A DNA stretch of 64,000 bases, taken from contig JBHGNT010000014.1 in assembly GCA_043228905.1 (NCBI GenBank), forward strand, positions 16,492,001-16,556,000, in the 5' to 3' direction. Positions 44,424 to 57,136 of this stretch are shown in pieces. The notes under the pieces were generated by a model. That model ran no database searches. It worked only from the letters and a program-made list of their open reading frames with translations, and had not been told where the DNA came from. Every line of letters starts with the position of its first letter. Position 1 is the first letter of the stretch. Position numbers and translations under genes: made by a program. The DNA is from Azolla caroliniana. Taxonomy: Eukaryota > Polypodiophyta.

Positions 44424-46873
44424 GCATACTTTCTTTGTCTTTCGGTCAACAACTTTGCACCAAATCGGATTGCATACCGATTCTTTTCTTTGTCTTCTTG
44501 GTTTATCACCCATCCAATTCCAATCGGGCTTGTATCCACTGTCACATATATCGGGGTACCTTCGGTGTAGTTGTCTTTTCGCAGTGCCGGAGCTTCCAAT
44601 AATAGTTTCTTTAGCTTTTGAACCGCGTAGGTATGCTCATCTTCCCATTCGAACTTCGTCCTTTTCTTTAGTAATCCATACAATGGTTAAGCAACATGAG
44701 CATAATGTGGAATCCATATGTGATAGAATGACATGCTCCCAAGAATCTTCGCACCTATGTTTGAGACACACATTCTTCTTTCATCTCTTGAATAGCGTTC
44801 ACCTTGGATGGAGATGGCTTCCGGCCATAAGACCCACATAAGTGTCCTACTACCAATATTTCTGGTTGACCGAATGCAGACTTCTCTCCCGAAAACATGA
44901 GATTTGCATCCTCAAGCTTTTGCAACACCTTCTCGCTATCCTTTATATGATCGATGACGAATCTTCAGCAACCATCTTCATCTTTCGATTCATCTTTCTC
45001 TTCCACCAAGAATCCTTTGATTGGAATGTCATCTAAGAAGGGCATTGTGATATCAAGGATACAATACCTCAACACTTTATTCATGGCATTGACCATGTGG
45101 GCTATAGAATTTGTCGCCCCAAGGTGCACATCCTTACCAACCCAATTGGCGTCCTCATTGTCGTTATGTCTCTACTATCGACAACCAATTGAAACTGATC
45201 ATAGCTTGAGTAGAGATCACCAATGGAATAGATCGATCTTCCCGCGAAGGCTTCGGCAAATTCATCCACGCTTGAACCAATTCCGGCATTTTGGATCGTC
45301 ACCTTGTTGACGGGTTGGAGATCTTGAATAAAGCATAAGGACCCATTCTTCTTTGGCACCGTAAACCATCTATTAGAGTAGGGAGCATTGGATGACTCAA
45401 GAATTCCCATCCTAACCTTTTCCTTTAGAAGCTCAATAAACTTCGGAATGTGAGCTCTTGGAACCGGTATCGGCTTGAGGTTCCAAGGTACATGCGGCAC
45501 CATAAATATCACCATCGACTCTATCATCTTCGGGTCAGCACATCCAATCTCTTGTGGGGAGAAGGCGAAGGCTTTCCCATGTCTCTCAAGCATTCCGCGG
45601 AACATTTGCTCCTCTTTAGGGAGGAGGAAATTCTCCTTTCCAACTTGTAGCTTCCCTTTTGTCTCTTTAGTAAAGACATGACCTATTGCCTTTGGATCCC
45701 TTAAGCTTGGATCATTAGAAACTTCCTTCATCTTTTGCTAGCTATCTTCCGGTAGCGGAACCGCAACTGGCTTGATCTTTCTATCCACTGTTTTATATTT
45801 TGTGTTGACTTCAGCTTCCTCCATCAAGATGCCTCGGTGATATTCATCGATGATAGCGTACATGTTGACGGAGTTAACCGAAATCTCATGTCGATTGTGA
45901 GGATAACTCAAGTCCACGACTTCCTCGATTTCGCCGATGGTGTCGTTAAATGAGGCTTCCTCTAGAATATGAGGTACGAATTCTTCTTCTCCTATTATGC
46001 TTTCTTCTTTCAGCGCCTTCTCGAAGTCTTGTGTCCGACGCTTGTACTTCTTGTTGAGTAGTGTTAGTTTACATGCGCCACTAGGTGTGACACATGTTGC
46101 TTCTCCTTGCAATCCACGTGCTCTACTTCCTTGTGGGGACTTATGATTTCTTGGACTATTTGTGCCCCATGCTTCAATAGTCCGTTCTAAAAATCTGAAG
46201 ATTCGCCTCCAAGGTTATCTCGGTTCCTTTCGTGATTGGCTCGCACCATTAGGAATTGAACAGATCTTTCGTTGTCAAGGCTCTTGACTCGCGCAAAAGA
46301 TGCTCCATTATCGAACACCTTGGTCTCCATCCGGGACGATGTGATATACAGTTGTCCTAGGATGATAGGATGTGAAGCTGAGTCTTGCACGAAGAAGTGT
46401 TGATCCATCTCCACATCTCCAATCGTGACTTTAACATTGGGGCAAGCTCCGTACAAGTCTTCTGTGCCCTTCGTTGCCGCTCGAATCTTCCATCCGTGGT
46501 TTGTATTAATCGGCCATCTTCCCTTTTTGTAGAACTCGGTCAACATGAGGTTAATCTCCGAACCATGGTTAATCAAAGCTACCATAGTCTCTTTCTTCTC
46601 CCCGATCGTCACCAACGTTTTCGTTGTCGCTCTTTCTCCTCTTTTGATCTTGCCATAGTTATGACTCTTGTTTTCACCTCCTCTTCATCCGCTTGTTGCT
46701 GCTTCGGCTTAATCAAGTCCACGATAGTATCGTGGAACTCCTTCTTAGCGATCCCAAGTAGCTCTCTCAAAGTAAGGTCGACATGATTGTCTAAAACATT
46801 ATCCTCAAGGACCTTCCACAAGTCGGTTGTTTGTTCTATGTCCGACCTTACCTTGTAAGTCGGCATTGCTCGT
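44424..46873 (-). pseudogene. Gy2 pol, parts 1-2: protease, reverse transcriptase, RNase H start
   Basis: On the minus strand: IEQTTDLWKVLEDNVLDNHV, LTLRELLGIAKKEFHDTIVD (end of gag), protease-like ALINHGSEINLMLTEFYKKG (46615-46187), MYAIIDEYHRGILMEEAEVN, and reverse transcriptase at 45731-45102 (PYSNRWFTVPKKNGSLCFIQ, IGDLYSSYDQFQL). Then come frameshifts, the active-site remnant FLDDIPIKG, and RNase H (PIYVTVDTSPIGIGWVINQE) to the Co2 insertion at 44424. The protease Asp is Asn here (INHGSE, against VDHGSE in Gy3). Clearly inactive. Confidence 0.88.
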
Positions 46874-47572
46874 TGTCGCGTTGTTACGCGCGTGCATGTA
46901 GAAAGAGGCGGGACCGCGGGGGCCTTGAACCGAGGAGCAAGAGAGAGAGAGAGAGAGAGAAGAGGAGAGGAGAAGAGATTTGCAGATACGCAGAATGGAG
47001 AAGGAAAGAGAAAGAAACGGAACACTTAATTACAGTAACAGTCGATTACAATATCAAGAGATTACAAACTCTGACGATTACAACCGGCAAGGCGGCGATG
47101 GACCCGACACGGGGATCCTACTCACGCACACAGACAGAACACACTAGACCCCTAAAACAAGAAGCGTAGAAGGGAGTGCCTCTGCTGGCAGCACACGGGC
47201 TACCCACGAAGCAGAGGCGTCAAACTCCCAGCACTCACAAAGAATGACGATCGGAGGAGGAGAGAGAGCTCAACACTCGGTCCTGCAACACTTCGTCCTC
47301 CCTATCGCGCGATACCTTTTCTTCCTTCTCTCCCTCCTTAAATAGTTCGCAAAAAGGGAGACCCTTCTTCCTTAGTCCAATTGCTTTTTTCCCTGTCCCC
47401 TTCGACAGAGATACGCACAAATCCCCTAATAAATGTGTACTACCTAGTATTTGCATCAGCCGACCTAATTACGAATTATGTACAAAATATCAATTCTCGC
47501 GTCCACCCGTGTAAGAGCCGGTTCATGCGCCCTTTTCTCCGATTCCACCCATGGCCGGTTTTCTTCACGACA
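46874..47572 (-). mobile_element. Gy3 gypsy: 3' LTR
   Basis: 699 bp. On the minus strand it begins TGTCGTGAAGAAAACCGG after the purine tract GGTTTGGTGGGGGTGGA and ends ACGCGACA. It is near-identical to 53260-53973, the main difference being a shorter GA microsatellite near 46938-46960. It marks one end of the Gy3 insertion in Gy2 gag. Confidence 0.9.
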
Positions 47573-48979
47573 TCCACCCCCACCAAACCGCGCATCCACC
47601 GGCATGCACCAGAGACGGGTAGATACCGAAGAAAACCGGCTTCACTTGTCGCTCTCCGATTCTTGCCGGGCTCGAACCGATCGTCGTCGTCGCTATCGCT
47701 CGCTAGCTCCGGCTCGTCTTCGAACCGATTCTTGAACGCTTTGATCTGCTTTCCGGCCACCAGTACCGCTAACCGTGTCTCGTCGAGTTCCGCTAGGTGG
47801 TACGTGCCGTTGTCGTTCACGCTCGTCACCGTGTAGGGCCCGAACCATCTCCTAGCGAACTTTCGCACCGCCTTGTGCTGATTGTCGAGGCTGTTGTTGT
47901 ATACCAAGACCCAGTCGCCTTCCTCGATCTTCTTTGGTCGCAACCAGTGCGTCCGGTTGAACCGGGTCTTGTTCTGCTCCCTTGTCGCCCGCAAATTTTC
48001 CTTCTCCCGTTTCACGTCCTCCGGCCTCCGCTCGAGTTGCCGAATCCGCACCGCCAGCACCTCCTCCCGGCTCATCTCGTCCTTCCAATCTACCGCCGCC
48101 CATAAAGAAACCATTCGTTCAACCGGCATGATCGGCTTTTGTCCATACATCAGCTCTGCCGGCATAAACCCTGTCACCGAACTGTGCGTAGTTCGGTCCA
48201 CCCATAGCGCGTAAGGAAGGAGCCGTGGCCAATTCCCGACCTGCCCTCCGCATGCACGCACCAACGCCTTTACGATCGGCCCGTGCCCACATTCTACCTT
48301 CCCGTTCGCCTCCGGATTGTACGCCGTAGTGAGGGAGAGTTTGACCCCTAGTTGGTCGAACAACTCCTCAGCTTCCCGCGCATCCAGCTCTCCCTTGTCC
48401 GCCACGATCCTCCCGACGCACCCGTACCGACACACTACCTCTTCGATCAGGAACCGGCATACCGCCACAGTTGTCTTGTTCTGCAGTGCACGGCCTTCCA
48501 CCTGGTTCGTTAAGTCTTCCCGTGCAAGCACCAGGTATCGCATCTGTCCTACTCTCATCGACATCGTCACCAAGTCCACCATCCACTTGAAATGGACTGC
48601 AGGCGGGTAAGTCGGGTGTAGCTCGTCCCGATGTCAAACTATGGAGTGCATCTGACAGCTTTCGCAAGTCGTTACGAATCGATGCACGTCCTGGTACAGC
48701 CCCGGCCACCAGTACTTCTCCTTCAGCTTCTCGAACGTGGCCCACGTTTTGCAGTGCCCGGCCCAGGGACTCTCGTGAAATGCCGCCAATAGTTCCTCCT
48801 ATTCTTCTTTCTTTGCCACTACTCGGAGCGGGATGCCGTTTCTTTTCTTTGGGTGCCTCCATATGCACCCGTCCCGTAGGAAGAATCGGTACGCCTTCTT
48901 CTATACCTGGCTCGCCTCTTCTCTTGTCCACGATGCGTTCGACGTCATCGCCCGTAGGAACCTCCCGATTTGGAGCCAC
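47573..48979 (-). pseudogene. Gy3 integrase
   Basis: On the minus strand, mainly the frame 48582-47476: GQMRYLVLAREDLTNQVEGR, GRIVADKGELDAREAEELFD, LTTAYNPEANGKVECGHGP, TGFMPAELMYGQKPIMPVER, LRPKKIEEGDWVLVYNNSL and FARRWFGPYTV. The DDE-type core is largely open, but a stop and frame change separate it from the zinc-finger part near 48600-48979. The last codons run through the polypurine tract into the LTR. Confidence 0.88.
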
Positions 48980-50893
48980 TCCCCATCGTACCTGCTTTTG
49001 TCAAATTCGTTAAGCGCCGGAGTGTCCCCTTTCCTCGTCGTCACATTAGCCGACCCAAAGAAGTCCTCGCCGACTTCTTCGTCATCCGAAACCATGCCGT
49101 CTTCGTCGTTGAACCTTGCTCTCGAAAGCATGTCGGCCGTGGCGTTATCCTTTCCGGAGATGTGCCGTATCTCCGGGTTCAGGGACTTAATGTACGCTAT
49201 CCACCGGAGCATTGCTAGGTCCAACGTCGCGCATCCGAAAACCATGCCGAGTATTGGCAGGCAGTCCATCTCGATTGGTAGCTCCGTCCCGATCAGGTAG
49301 TCCCTGTCGGCCTTGATTGCCAAAACGATACCCCATAGTTCGTGCTTGACTTGGGCGTATCCTCGCTGTCGCTCACTCAATACCTTCGCCCCGAACTGGA
49401 TCGGGAACTGTGCGCCATCCTCGTCCTCCTGGTTGATCACCCACCCGATCTCGGTCGGGCTCGTGTCCACCGTCACATAGATGGGGACTCCCTTACCGTA
49501 AACCGCTTTACAGAGAGCTGGCGCTACCATAAGCGCCTCCTTTAGTCTCCGGACCGACTCCGTATGCTCCGTCCTCCACTCAAAGCTACGCCCCTTTTTC
49601 AATAGCCCGTAGAGGGGTTCCGCGACATGTGCGTAGTGCGGGATCCAGATGTGGTAGAACGCGCATGCTCCCAAGAATCTGCGGACCTCCGTGACCGACC
49701 TGCAATCGTTCCTCATCGCGGAGATGACCTCTACCTTTGCCGGAGACGGTTTCCTACCGTAAGGCCCGCACAGGTGTCTGACCACCAAGATCTCCGACTG
49801 CCCGAACGCCAATTTTTCTCCGGAGAAGGTGAGTCGTGCGTTTTTGAGCCTTTGCAGCACCTTCTCGCAGTCGGTGATGTGGTTCACGACGAACCTCTGG
49901 CATCTGTTTGGCCCGACAGTCTCGTCCGCATCATCCACCGGACACCCCTTTATCAGGATGTCGTCCAAGAATGGCATGGTGATGTCCGAGATGCAGTCCC
50001 TCAGCACCTTGTTCATTGCGTTCACCATATGCGCCACCGAATTCGTCCCCCCTTGTGGTAGGGTACACATCCGTACTAGGCCGAGAGGGGTTCACATCGT
50101 CGTGATATCCCTACTCTCCACGGCTAGCTGGAACTGGTCGTACCCCGAGTATAAGTCACCAACCGAATAGATCGACCTTCCAGCGAAGGCCTCCGCGAAC
50201 TCGTCTATGGTCGGTCCGATTTCTGCATTACGGATGGTCACCCTGTTGACCGGTTGCAGGTTCTGAATGAAGCGTAGCGTGCCGTTCTTCTTCAGCATCG
50301 TAAACCAACGATTCGAATACGGGGCACTCGACGGTTCAAGGATGCCCATCTCCACCTTTTGCTTCAAAAGCTCCATCAACTTCGGGATGTGAGCTCTCGG
50401 CACCGGAATCGGTTTGAGATTCCACGGTACATGCGGTACCGTGAAGATCACCATCGGTTCGACAATCGTCGGGTCCACGCACCCAATCTCCTCCGGCGAG
50501 AACGCAAAGGCTTTCCCATGCCTTCCGAGCATTCTCCGAAACCTGTCCTCCTCCGCCGCAGTAGAAAGCCACCCCCACTGACCGTAGCATTATGTCGGTG
50601 AACCGGTGCCCTATGCCAGCCGGATTCCGTAAACTTGGGTTTGACGCGACCCCTTTTATTCGCTCCTCGCTGCCCTTCGGCAAGGGTGCCGCGTTTGGCC
50701 TCACCTTCCGGTCCACAGTCTTGTACTTTGTATCCACGCGGGCCATCCGATCCGACCCGATCCTTTCCCTGAAGTCCGTGATGACTTCGTACATTCCCAT
50801 CGAACTAATCGGAATGGTCCGGTCTTCTCTAAGGTCTTCACCGATCACCTTTCGTAACTCGCCCAAGGTGTCATAAAAAGAGACCGCCTCCAT
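48901..50893 (-). pseudogene. Gy3 reverse transcriptase and RNase H
   Basis: On the minus strand a pre-RT spacer (FYDTLGELRKVIGEDLREDR, 50893-50570) is followed by RT in two blocks. Block one is 50532-50092 (PYSNRWFTMLKKNGTLRFIQ, VGDLYSGYDQFQLAVESRDI). Block two is 50070-48901 (MCTLPQGGTNSVAHMVNAMN, then active site MPFLDDILIKG). A single in-frame TGA separates the blocks near 50094 (TM*TPLGLVRMC). RNase H follows (YVTVDTSPTEIGWVINQEDE, QVKHELWGIVLAIKADRDYL). Apart from the TGA and an upstream frameshift near 50580 the sequence is well kept. Confidence 0.9.
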
Positions 50894-51105
50894 GGCGCCG
50901 CTGATTTCTTCGTCGGGGGAGAGGACTCCGCATCCCCTGAGCCGCTCCTCCGCTCGCTTCCTCTCCTGGCCGCTGACGCCGGCTATAGTACAACCTCCGT
51001 TTTCGGAGAACCAAAACTTCCTACCTACTGAACATGTGTGGGGTTCTTCCGATACGTCCAGACTACTGCGGCCCCACGCCTTGATAGCCCTCTCTAAAAA
51101 TCCCC

Positions 51106-53259
51106 TCAGTTGTTGCCGTCGAGGGTCTCGCGATTCCTCTCATGGTTCAGACGTACGGTCATGAATTTGACGGAATGCCGACCGTCCTGGCTCTTGATGC
51201 GCGCGTACGCCGAACCGTTGTCCAGCACCTTCGTCTCCATGCGTGTTGCTATAATGTATGGTTCGCCGAGAATCACCGGGCGTGAGGATGTTTCCTGCAC
51301 GAAGAAATGTTTATCTATCTCAACGTCACCGACCTTTACGCGTATGTTCAAGCATGCACCATGCAGCTCCTCCGTAGCATGCGTCGCCGCGCGTATCTTC
51401 CACCCATGCTTGGTGTTGATCGGCCATTTACCCCTCTTGTAGAAATCCATGGACATCAGGTTGATTTCAGATCCATGGTCTACCAAGGCCACCACCGGTT
51501 CCGGAACTTCACCGATCCACACAGGGGTTTCCGTAGTTGCCCTGGTCCAATGCGGCTTTGCATAGTGGCTTTCCGCCAACTCGTCTTCTAGGGCCGTTTC
51601 TTCTAAGTGCATAGTCCGCACCTCCACCGGCTTCTCCGGTTCTGGCTCCGTCGATAGCCTCTTCCGCTTCACCAAGTCTACGATGGAGTCGTGGAACTCC
51701 CTCTTGGTGATTCCCAGCACCTCCCGCAACGACAACTCCACTTTACTATCGAGCATCTGCTCTTCAAGGACCTTCTGTAGGTCTGTTGCTCTCTCAATTT
51801 CGGTGCTCAACCGAAACCCCGCCTGCTTCTTTCCGTCCAGCGCGCCTGGGTTGCCGGCACCGGTCGGTTTCGGTCTGAATCGGGTCTCGTACCTCTGAGG
51901 GGGACCGACCCCCCCGGCCTTTCCTGCCCTTTTGTCTTCCACCAGAACCTCGTAGTTCTGGCAAGCGGCTTCTACGAAGCCTATTTTCTCTTCGACCGGA
52001 TCGTCCCATCCGGTGACCTCCTGAACCTGCTGCTCCGCGCGGTCCGCCTCTTCCTTCTTCAGCCGAACTCCGGAGAGGCCTTCTAGCACTAGCGGCCAGA
52101 ATCCGAAGTCCTTCACCTTTCGGGTCTCATCACCCCCGACACGAATTCCCGCCTACACTGAGTAGTTAACGACTTCTACATGCCGTGCCGCGGCCTCTTC
52201 CATCAACCTCTTCATTCCGCCCCGCCCCGTATTTAGTTCTAGGGCTCTCCGGGTGTCGCTCGCGTGGACCCGCCCGTTCCAGAGGTACACCACGTTGGTC
52301 CTGAGCGCGTCGGCGAAATCCATGCAATCCTTTCGAATGTGACCGATCGCGTCACACCATATGCACCGCTGCCCAGCCGCCGACCTCCGGTCGCGAGGTT
52401 GTTTGCCGTTGTCTCTCCGTGCCTATGCGATCTGCGGGTCGCGCACCATCTTTGTCAGCTCCTCCGGATGGGCCTCTGACCACGTCATTCGATGCCGACC
52501 CCGACTCCAGCCAAATTCGGGTCTCTTCCTTCCTACCAGCTGGCACCGATACCGGCTCCTCGAGCCTCCTTAGCGGAACCGGCCTTGACCTCGACGAGCT
52601 TTCGTCGCTCCAATCGCGCCGTTTGTCGAAACGGCTGCAGACCCGTTTTACCACGACCTAGTCTACCGTGAGCCCTTCGTCCGTTTCCAATAGGGGACCC
52701 ACCTTTTCCCTGTCGAGTGCGTCCACCGACTTGACAAACAGTAGTACTCGACTCGTTTTGAGCACGGTCCGGTCTAGCGTCGACAACCGCGCGAACCGTT
52801 TTTCGAACTCCTTTAGGAGCGCCGACGTGTTCCTCCCTTTTCCGGGGCTTTCCACCCACGCCATGAAGTCCCGCCTCGACAGCCGAAGCGAGTCGTCAAA
52901 CCCGTACTTCTCGAGGAGCTGCAGCTCGAACTCCTCCCAAGTCTAGCATCCGGCCATCACCTCGAGCACCTCCGCGTGGATGCTTGGCGTCACCACCCGA
53001 GGGAATCCGGACAACCGCCTGTCCATCGGGATATCCCTCATGATCATTTCGGCCTGGTAAGCCTCCAAATAACTTGTGGCGTCTTTCCCTCCGAACCAGC
53101 CTATAGTGCCGACGATCGATTCAATGGCTCTGTCGAGGGTACCTGTCCCCTCATGAGCGCTTACCAGCCAGTCGACGGCTACCACCATTACCTCTGCTAG
53201 CTCCGATCCCCTCATCTTTCGACTCCTTTGCCGCCTTTTCATGTCGGGTTCACCAAAGA
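51106..53259 (-). pseudogene. Gy3 gag and protease
   Basis: On the minus strand from about 53242: MKRRQRSRKMRGSELAEVMV, IGWFGGKDATSYLEAYQAEM, then stops at 52942 (GC*TWEEFELQ) and about 52660, and a frameshifted zinc-finger/linker region (52650-52120). An open block at 52116-51106 holds the gag end (EIERATDLQKVLEEQMLDSK) and protease ALVDHGSEINLMSMDFYKRG. The D-H-G in place of the usual D-S/T-G is shared with the Gy2 copy, so it belongs to the family. The primer-binding site is TGGTGAACCCGACATGA at 53239-53255. Confidence 0.88.
53239..53255 (-). other. Gy3 primer-binding site
   Basis: On the minus strand TGGTGAACCCGACATGA starts four bases inside the 5' LTR. Near-identical 17-mers occur inside the LTRs of Gy2 (55455-55471) and Gy6 (59285-59301). 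The tRNA it pairs with was not identified. Confidence 0.75.
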
Positions 53260-53322
53260 TGTCGCGTTGTTACGTGCTTGTTGTAGAAAGAGGCGGGACC
53301 ACGGGGGCCTTGAACCGAGGAG

Positions 53323-53366
<44 letters not shown>

Positions 53367-53973
53367 AGAGGAGAAGAGATTTGCAGATACGCAGAAGGGA
53401 GAAGGAAAGAGAAAGAAACGGAACACTTAATTACAGTATCAGTCGATTACAATATCAAGAGATTACAAACTCTGACGATTACAACCGGCAAGGCGGTGAT
53501 GGACCTGACACGGGGATCCTACTCATGCACACAGACAGAACACACTGGACCCCTAAAACAAGAAGCGTAGAAGGGAGCGTCTCTGTTGGCAGCGCACGGG
53601 CTACCCATGAAGCAGAGGCGTCGAACTCCCAGCACCCACAGAGAATGACGATCGGAGGAGGAGAGAGAGCTCGACACTTGGTCCTGCAACACTTCGTCCT
53701 CCCTATCGCGCGATACCTTTTCTTCCTTCTCTCCCTCCTTAAATAGTTCGCAAAAAGGGAGACCCTTCTTCCTTAGTCCAATTGCTTTTTTCCTTGTCCC
53801 CTTCGACAGAGATACGCACAAATCCCCTAATAAATGTGTACTACCTAGTATTTGCATCAGCCGACCTAATTACGAATTATGTACAAAATATCAATTCTCG
53901 CGTCCACCCGTGTAAGAGCCGGTTCATGCGCCCTTTTCTCCGATTCCGCCCATGGCCGGTTTTCTTCACGAAA
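53260..53973 (-). mobile_element. Gy3 gypsy: 5' LTR
   Basis: 714 bp, the partner of 46874-47572, with an expanded GA tract near 53325-53360. Its outer end reads TTTCGTGAAG on the minus strand where the 3' LTR has TGTCGTGAAG, so the terminal TG has probably mutated. Target duplication is unclear (AAGAG or AGAGA against ACGAG). Confidence 0.9.
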
Positions 53974-55454
53974 TCTCTTTTCCTTTCTTCACAAGTTCAT
54001 CAACTTCCATTCGAGAAGGTTGGTTCGATCCACCGGGCTTCATGCTTGTTTCTCCTATCTCTTTTCGTGGCGTAGGTTGGGCTTGTCCTTCTTTCCTTGC
54101 ATTCCTCGTATTGTGACGCTTTGATGTGCCATCTTCTTCACCGGTTCTTTTCCTCTTCTCTTCGACAAGAGCTTCATAGTTGTCACACACAACCTCCGCA
54201 AAGCTCGTGTTATCGTCGACTGGATCCGACCATCCGGTAACTCGTCGCACATTCCGATCAGCAAGTTGTAGATCCTCCAAATCGATTTTGCCTTTCTTTT
54301 CGCACTCAAATACCGTTGGCCAAAACCCAGCTCCCGGCTTGATCATCTTTAGGTTCTCTCTTCCAACTCGTATCCCGGCCAATGCGGCATAGTGCATGGC
54401 TTCTACATGCCTTGCATCTTCCTCTTCTATGATCTTATTCAGCCCGCCTCTTCCAAAGTTCACTCGTAGTGGCTTCCGGGTCTCGCTCGAATGAATCATG
54501 TTGCCATCCAAATAGACGACGTTCTTGCGAATCGCGTCTTGCAAGTCAGTGCACTCCCTTCGCGAGTGCTCGAAACTGTTGCACCACACACATCTATACG
54601 CTTCTTTTACCTTGGGCCCGCGTCGACCTAAGTTGGCGAACGATACCGCTTCAAATTTCTTGGAGAGCTCTTCGATTATGGATTCTTCCATCGCTTTCTT
54701 GTCGAAATTGTTGATCAGCTTGCTAGGCTTGATCGTCATAGGCGCTTTCCTCCTCCATGATTGTGGATTCTCCATATTAGTTTCCTCTTGCCATTGTCGA
54801 TGCTTATCAAGATGGCTACAAGCCTTCTTCACCGCCGCCCAGTCCGCTACCAAACCATTTGGTTGTGTTTTGTCCTCCAAAAAGTTGCCCAATTCTCGTC
54901 AATCTTTTGCATCCATTACCTTTAGGAATTGTAGGACTTTATCTCCATCGAGAACTCGTTGATTAACATTCAGAAGTCGATTGTACTTCTGGTCGAATTC
55001 GGCATATACTCCAGACGCACACATATTCTTGCTTTTCTTCTCGATCCACGTCATTAGTGTATGTCGAGTCATCCGTGATGCGTCTTCAAGCATGTATTCA
55101 GTGAGAAGCACCTTTTCGAACTCCACCCAAGTTGTGTGCTCGTTTTGGATCTCCATGACATGCTCGCGGATCCCTGGTTCCACCACATGTTTGAAGCTAG
55201 TAATTTGTTTGAGATCGTTGACATCCCTCTACTACATCTCGTTCCGATAGGTAGCAAGAAAATTCGTGATGTTCTTGCCACCAAATCGTCAAGCTATCTC
55301 GACTGTACGATCAACAACTTTGTCAATTAAAGCTTCTCGATCTCTCACCTTCAGCATGTATTCCACTACGGACAACATACCTTTCATTAATTCCTCTCCT
55401 TGAGTTCTACTTGTCGAAGCAATCGTTGTACTTGACATCCTCCCTACCGCCTCT
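53974..55454 (-). pseudogene. Gy2 gag
   Basis: On the minus strand, from about 55437: SSTTIASTSRTQGEELMKGM, WVEFEKVLLTEYMLEDASRM, RHTLMTWIEKKSKNMCASGV, DRRELGNFLEDKTQPNGLVA (with a frame break near 54899), a CCHC-like finger CVWCNSFEHSRRECTDLQDA, and AGIRVGRENLKMIKPGAGFW through TGWSDPVDDNTSF to VDELVKKGKE. There it is cut by the Gy3 LTR; the remainder (MPTYKVRSDIEQTTD) resumes at 46873. Confidence 0.88.
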
Positions 55455-55471
55455 TCACGTTGGGTTCACCA
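55455..55471 (-). other. Gy2 primer-binding site
   Basis: On the minus strand TGGTGAACCCAACGTGA lies eight bases inside the truncated 5' LTR. It is the same site as in Gy3 and Gy6. Confidence 0.75.
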
Positions 55472-55479
55472 CTTAATTA

Positions 55480-55930
55480 TGTCGTGAGAATCCGTCATTA
55501 TGTGTGGATCGTGAGACGGAACCTCCGGGGTTATGGACCAGAACGAATTAGTACACACACGCACAACACAAGCAAGATTCACATATAAGATAAGTAGATG
55601 AGAGGAAACATTCTTTTATTGCAAAAGAAATCGATTCTTTATAAACTTAGAATCATGTTACAATGGATTGGATATGAAAATGAGAGATAAATCTTTTAAA
55701 GAAAGGAGCCAACATCCATATAAGGAGTGGTCCAATATGAATATGAGAGATTATTCTTGAAAGGAAGGAGCCAACAACCATGTAAGGAGTGGTTCGATAT
55801 CAATATGAGAGAGATTTCTTCCCCCAAGGAATGAGAGAGAGAAGAAGAAGAAGAAAAAACAAATTACAGGGAAAAAATGTAACTTATATCGAGCTCTTTG
55901 TTGATCCCCCTTCCCAATGTTACTTTGCAT
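55480..55930 (-). mobile_element. Gy2 gypsy: 5' LTR, truncated
   Basis: 451 bp matching the outer part of the Gy2 3' LTR (32006-32815 less the solo LTR), with the inner end GATTCTCACGACA at 55480. Similarity stops at TACTTTGCAT (55930), and a GAA microsatellite (about 55945-55981) and Gy4 begin. About half the LTR is missing. Confidence 0.85.
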
Positions 55931-57136
55931 CTCAACCCACACGACGACGAAGAAGAAGAAGAAGAAGAAGAAGAAGAAGAAGACATGGGCCACGTTCGAG
56001 AAACTGAAAGAGAAATACTGGTGGCCGGGGCTGTACCGGGATGTGTACCAGTTCGTGACGACGTGTGAAAGCTGTCAGTTGCACTCCACAGTCCGACATC
56101 GAGATGAGCTACACCCGACCTACCCGCCAACCGTCCATTTCAAGTGGATGGTAGACCCAGTGGCGATGCCAATGGGGGTAGGGCAGATGCGTCACCTAGT
56201 GCTTGTGCGGGAGGATTTGACGAACCAGGTGGAGGGCCGCGCATTGCAGAAATAGACGACTGCGGTGGTGTGCCGGTACAGGTGCATAGGGAAGATCATG
56301 GTGGACCGAGGAGAGCTAAACGCGCAAGAAGCTGAGAAGTTATTCGATCGGCTAGGGGTCAAGCTCTGTCTCACCACGACATACAATCCAAAGGCCAACG
56401 AGAAGGTAGAACGCGGGCACGGGCCGATCGTGAAGGTGTTGGTACATGCGTGCGATGGACAGGTCGGGAATTGGCCGCAACTCCTTCCTTACACGTTGTG
56501 GGCGGACCAGACTACGCACAATTCAGTAATAGGGTTCATGCCAGCGAAGCTGATGTACGGGCAGAAGCCTATCATGTTGGTGGACCAGACGATTTCCTCC
56601 TAGGCAGTGATAGATTGGAGAGACAAGATGAGCCGGGAGGAGCTGTTGGCGGTGCGGATTTGACAGCTCGAGCGAAGACCGGAGGACGTGGAGCGTGCAA
56701 AGGCGAAGCTACATGCGGCGAGGGAGAAGAACAAAGACCGGTTCGACCGGACGCACCGGCTGCGGCCAAAGAAGATCGAGGAAGGCGACTAGGTGTTGGT
56801 GTACGACAACAGCCTCGACAACCAGCACAAGGCAATGCACAAATTCACGAGGAGGTGGTTCGGGCCCTACACCGTAACGAGCGCGAATGACAACGGGACG
56901 TATCATCTTGCGGAGCTCGATGGGACACGATTAACAGTGCCGGTAGCCGGGAAGCAGATCAAGGCGTTCAAGAAGTGGCATGAGGATGAGCTGGACCCGG
57001 GAAGCATGACCAACGATGACGACCGGTTCAGAGTAGACGAGGATTCGGGAAGTGACGGATGATTACGGGCCGGTCTTCTCCGGCGATTGTTAGTGTTTGG
57101 CGCATACCAGTGGATGTGCGGTTTGGTGGGGGTGGA
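55931..57136 (+). pseudogene. Gy4: gypsy integrase, truncated and nonsense-mutated
   Basis: The Gy3-like integrase lies on the plus strand: TWATFEKLKEKYWWPGLYRD, CESCQLHSTVRHRDELHPTY, HLVLVREDLTNQVEGRALQK, stop at 56253, IMVDRGELNAQEAEKLFDRL, LTTTYNPKANEKVERGHGP, GFMPAKLMYGQKPIMLVDQT, stop at about 56601, and FTRRWFGPYTVTSANDNGTY to the end at 57062. At least four in-frame stops are present, some possibly CAG to TAG. Everything upstream of the integrase is missing. The polypurine tract GGTTTGGTGGGGGTGGA (57120-57136) leads into the LTR. Confidence 0.88.

Noticed and set aside
46869-53978. A clean 5-bp target duplication for Gy3
   Set aside because: The best candidates (AAGAG or AGAGA against ACGAG) do not match exactly, and the outer 5' LTR end has mutated. 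The insertion is instead supported by collinearity of the two Gy2 gag pieces.
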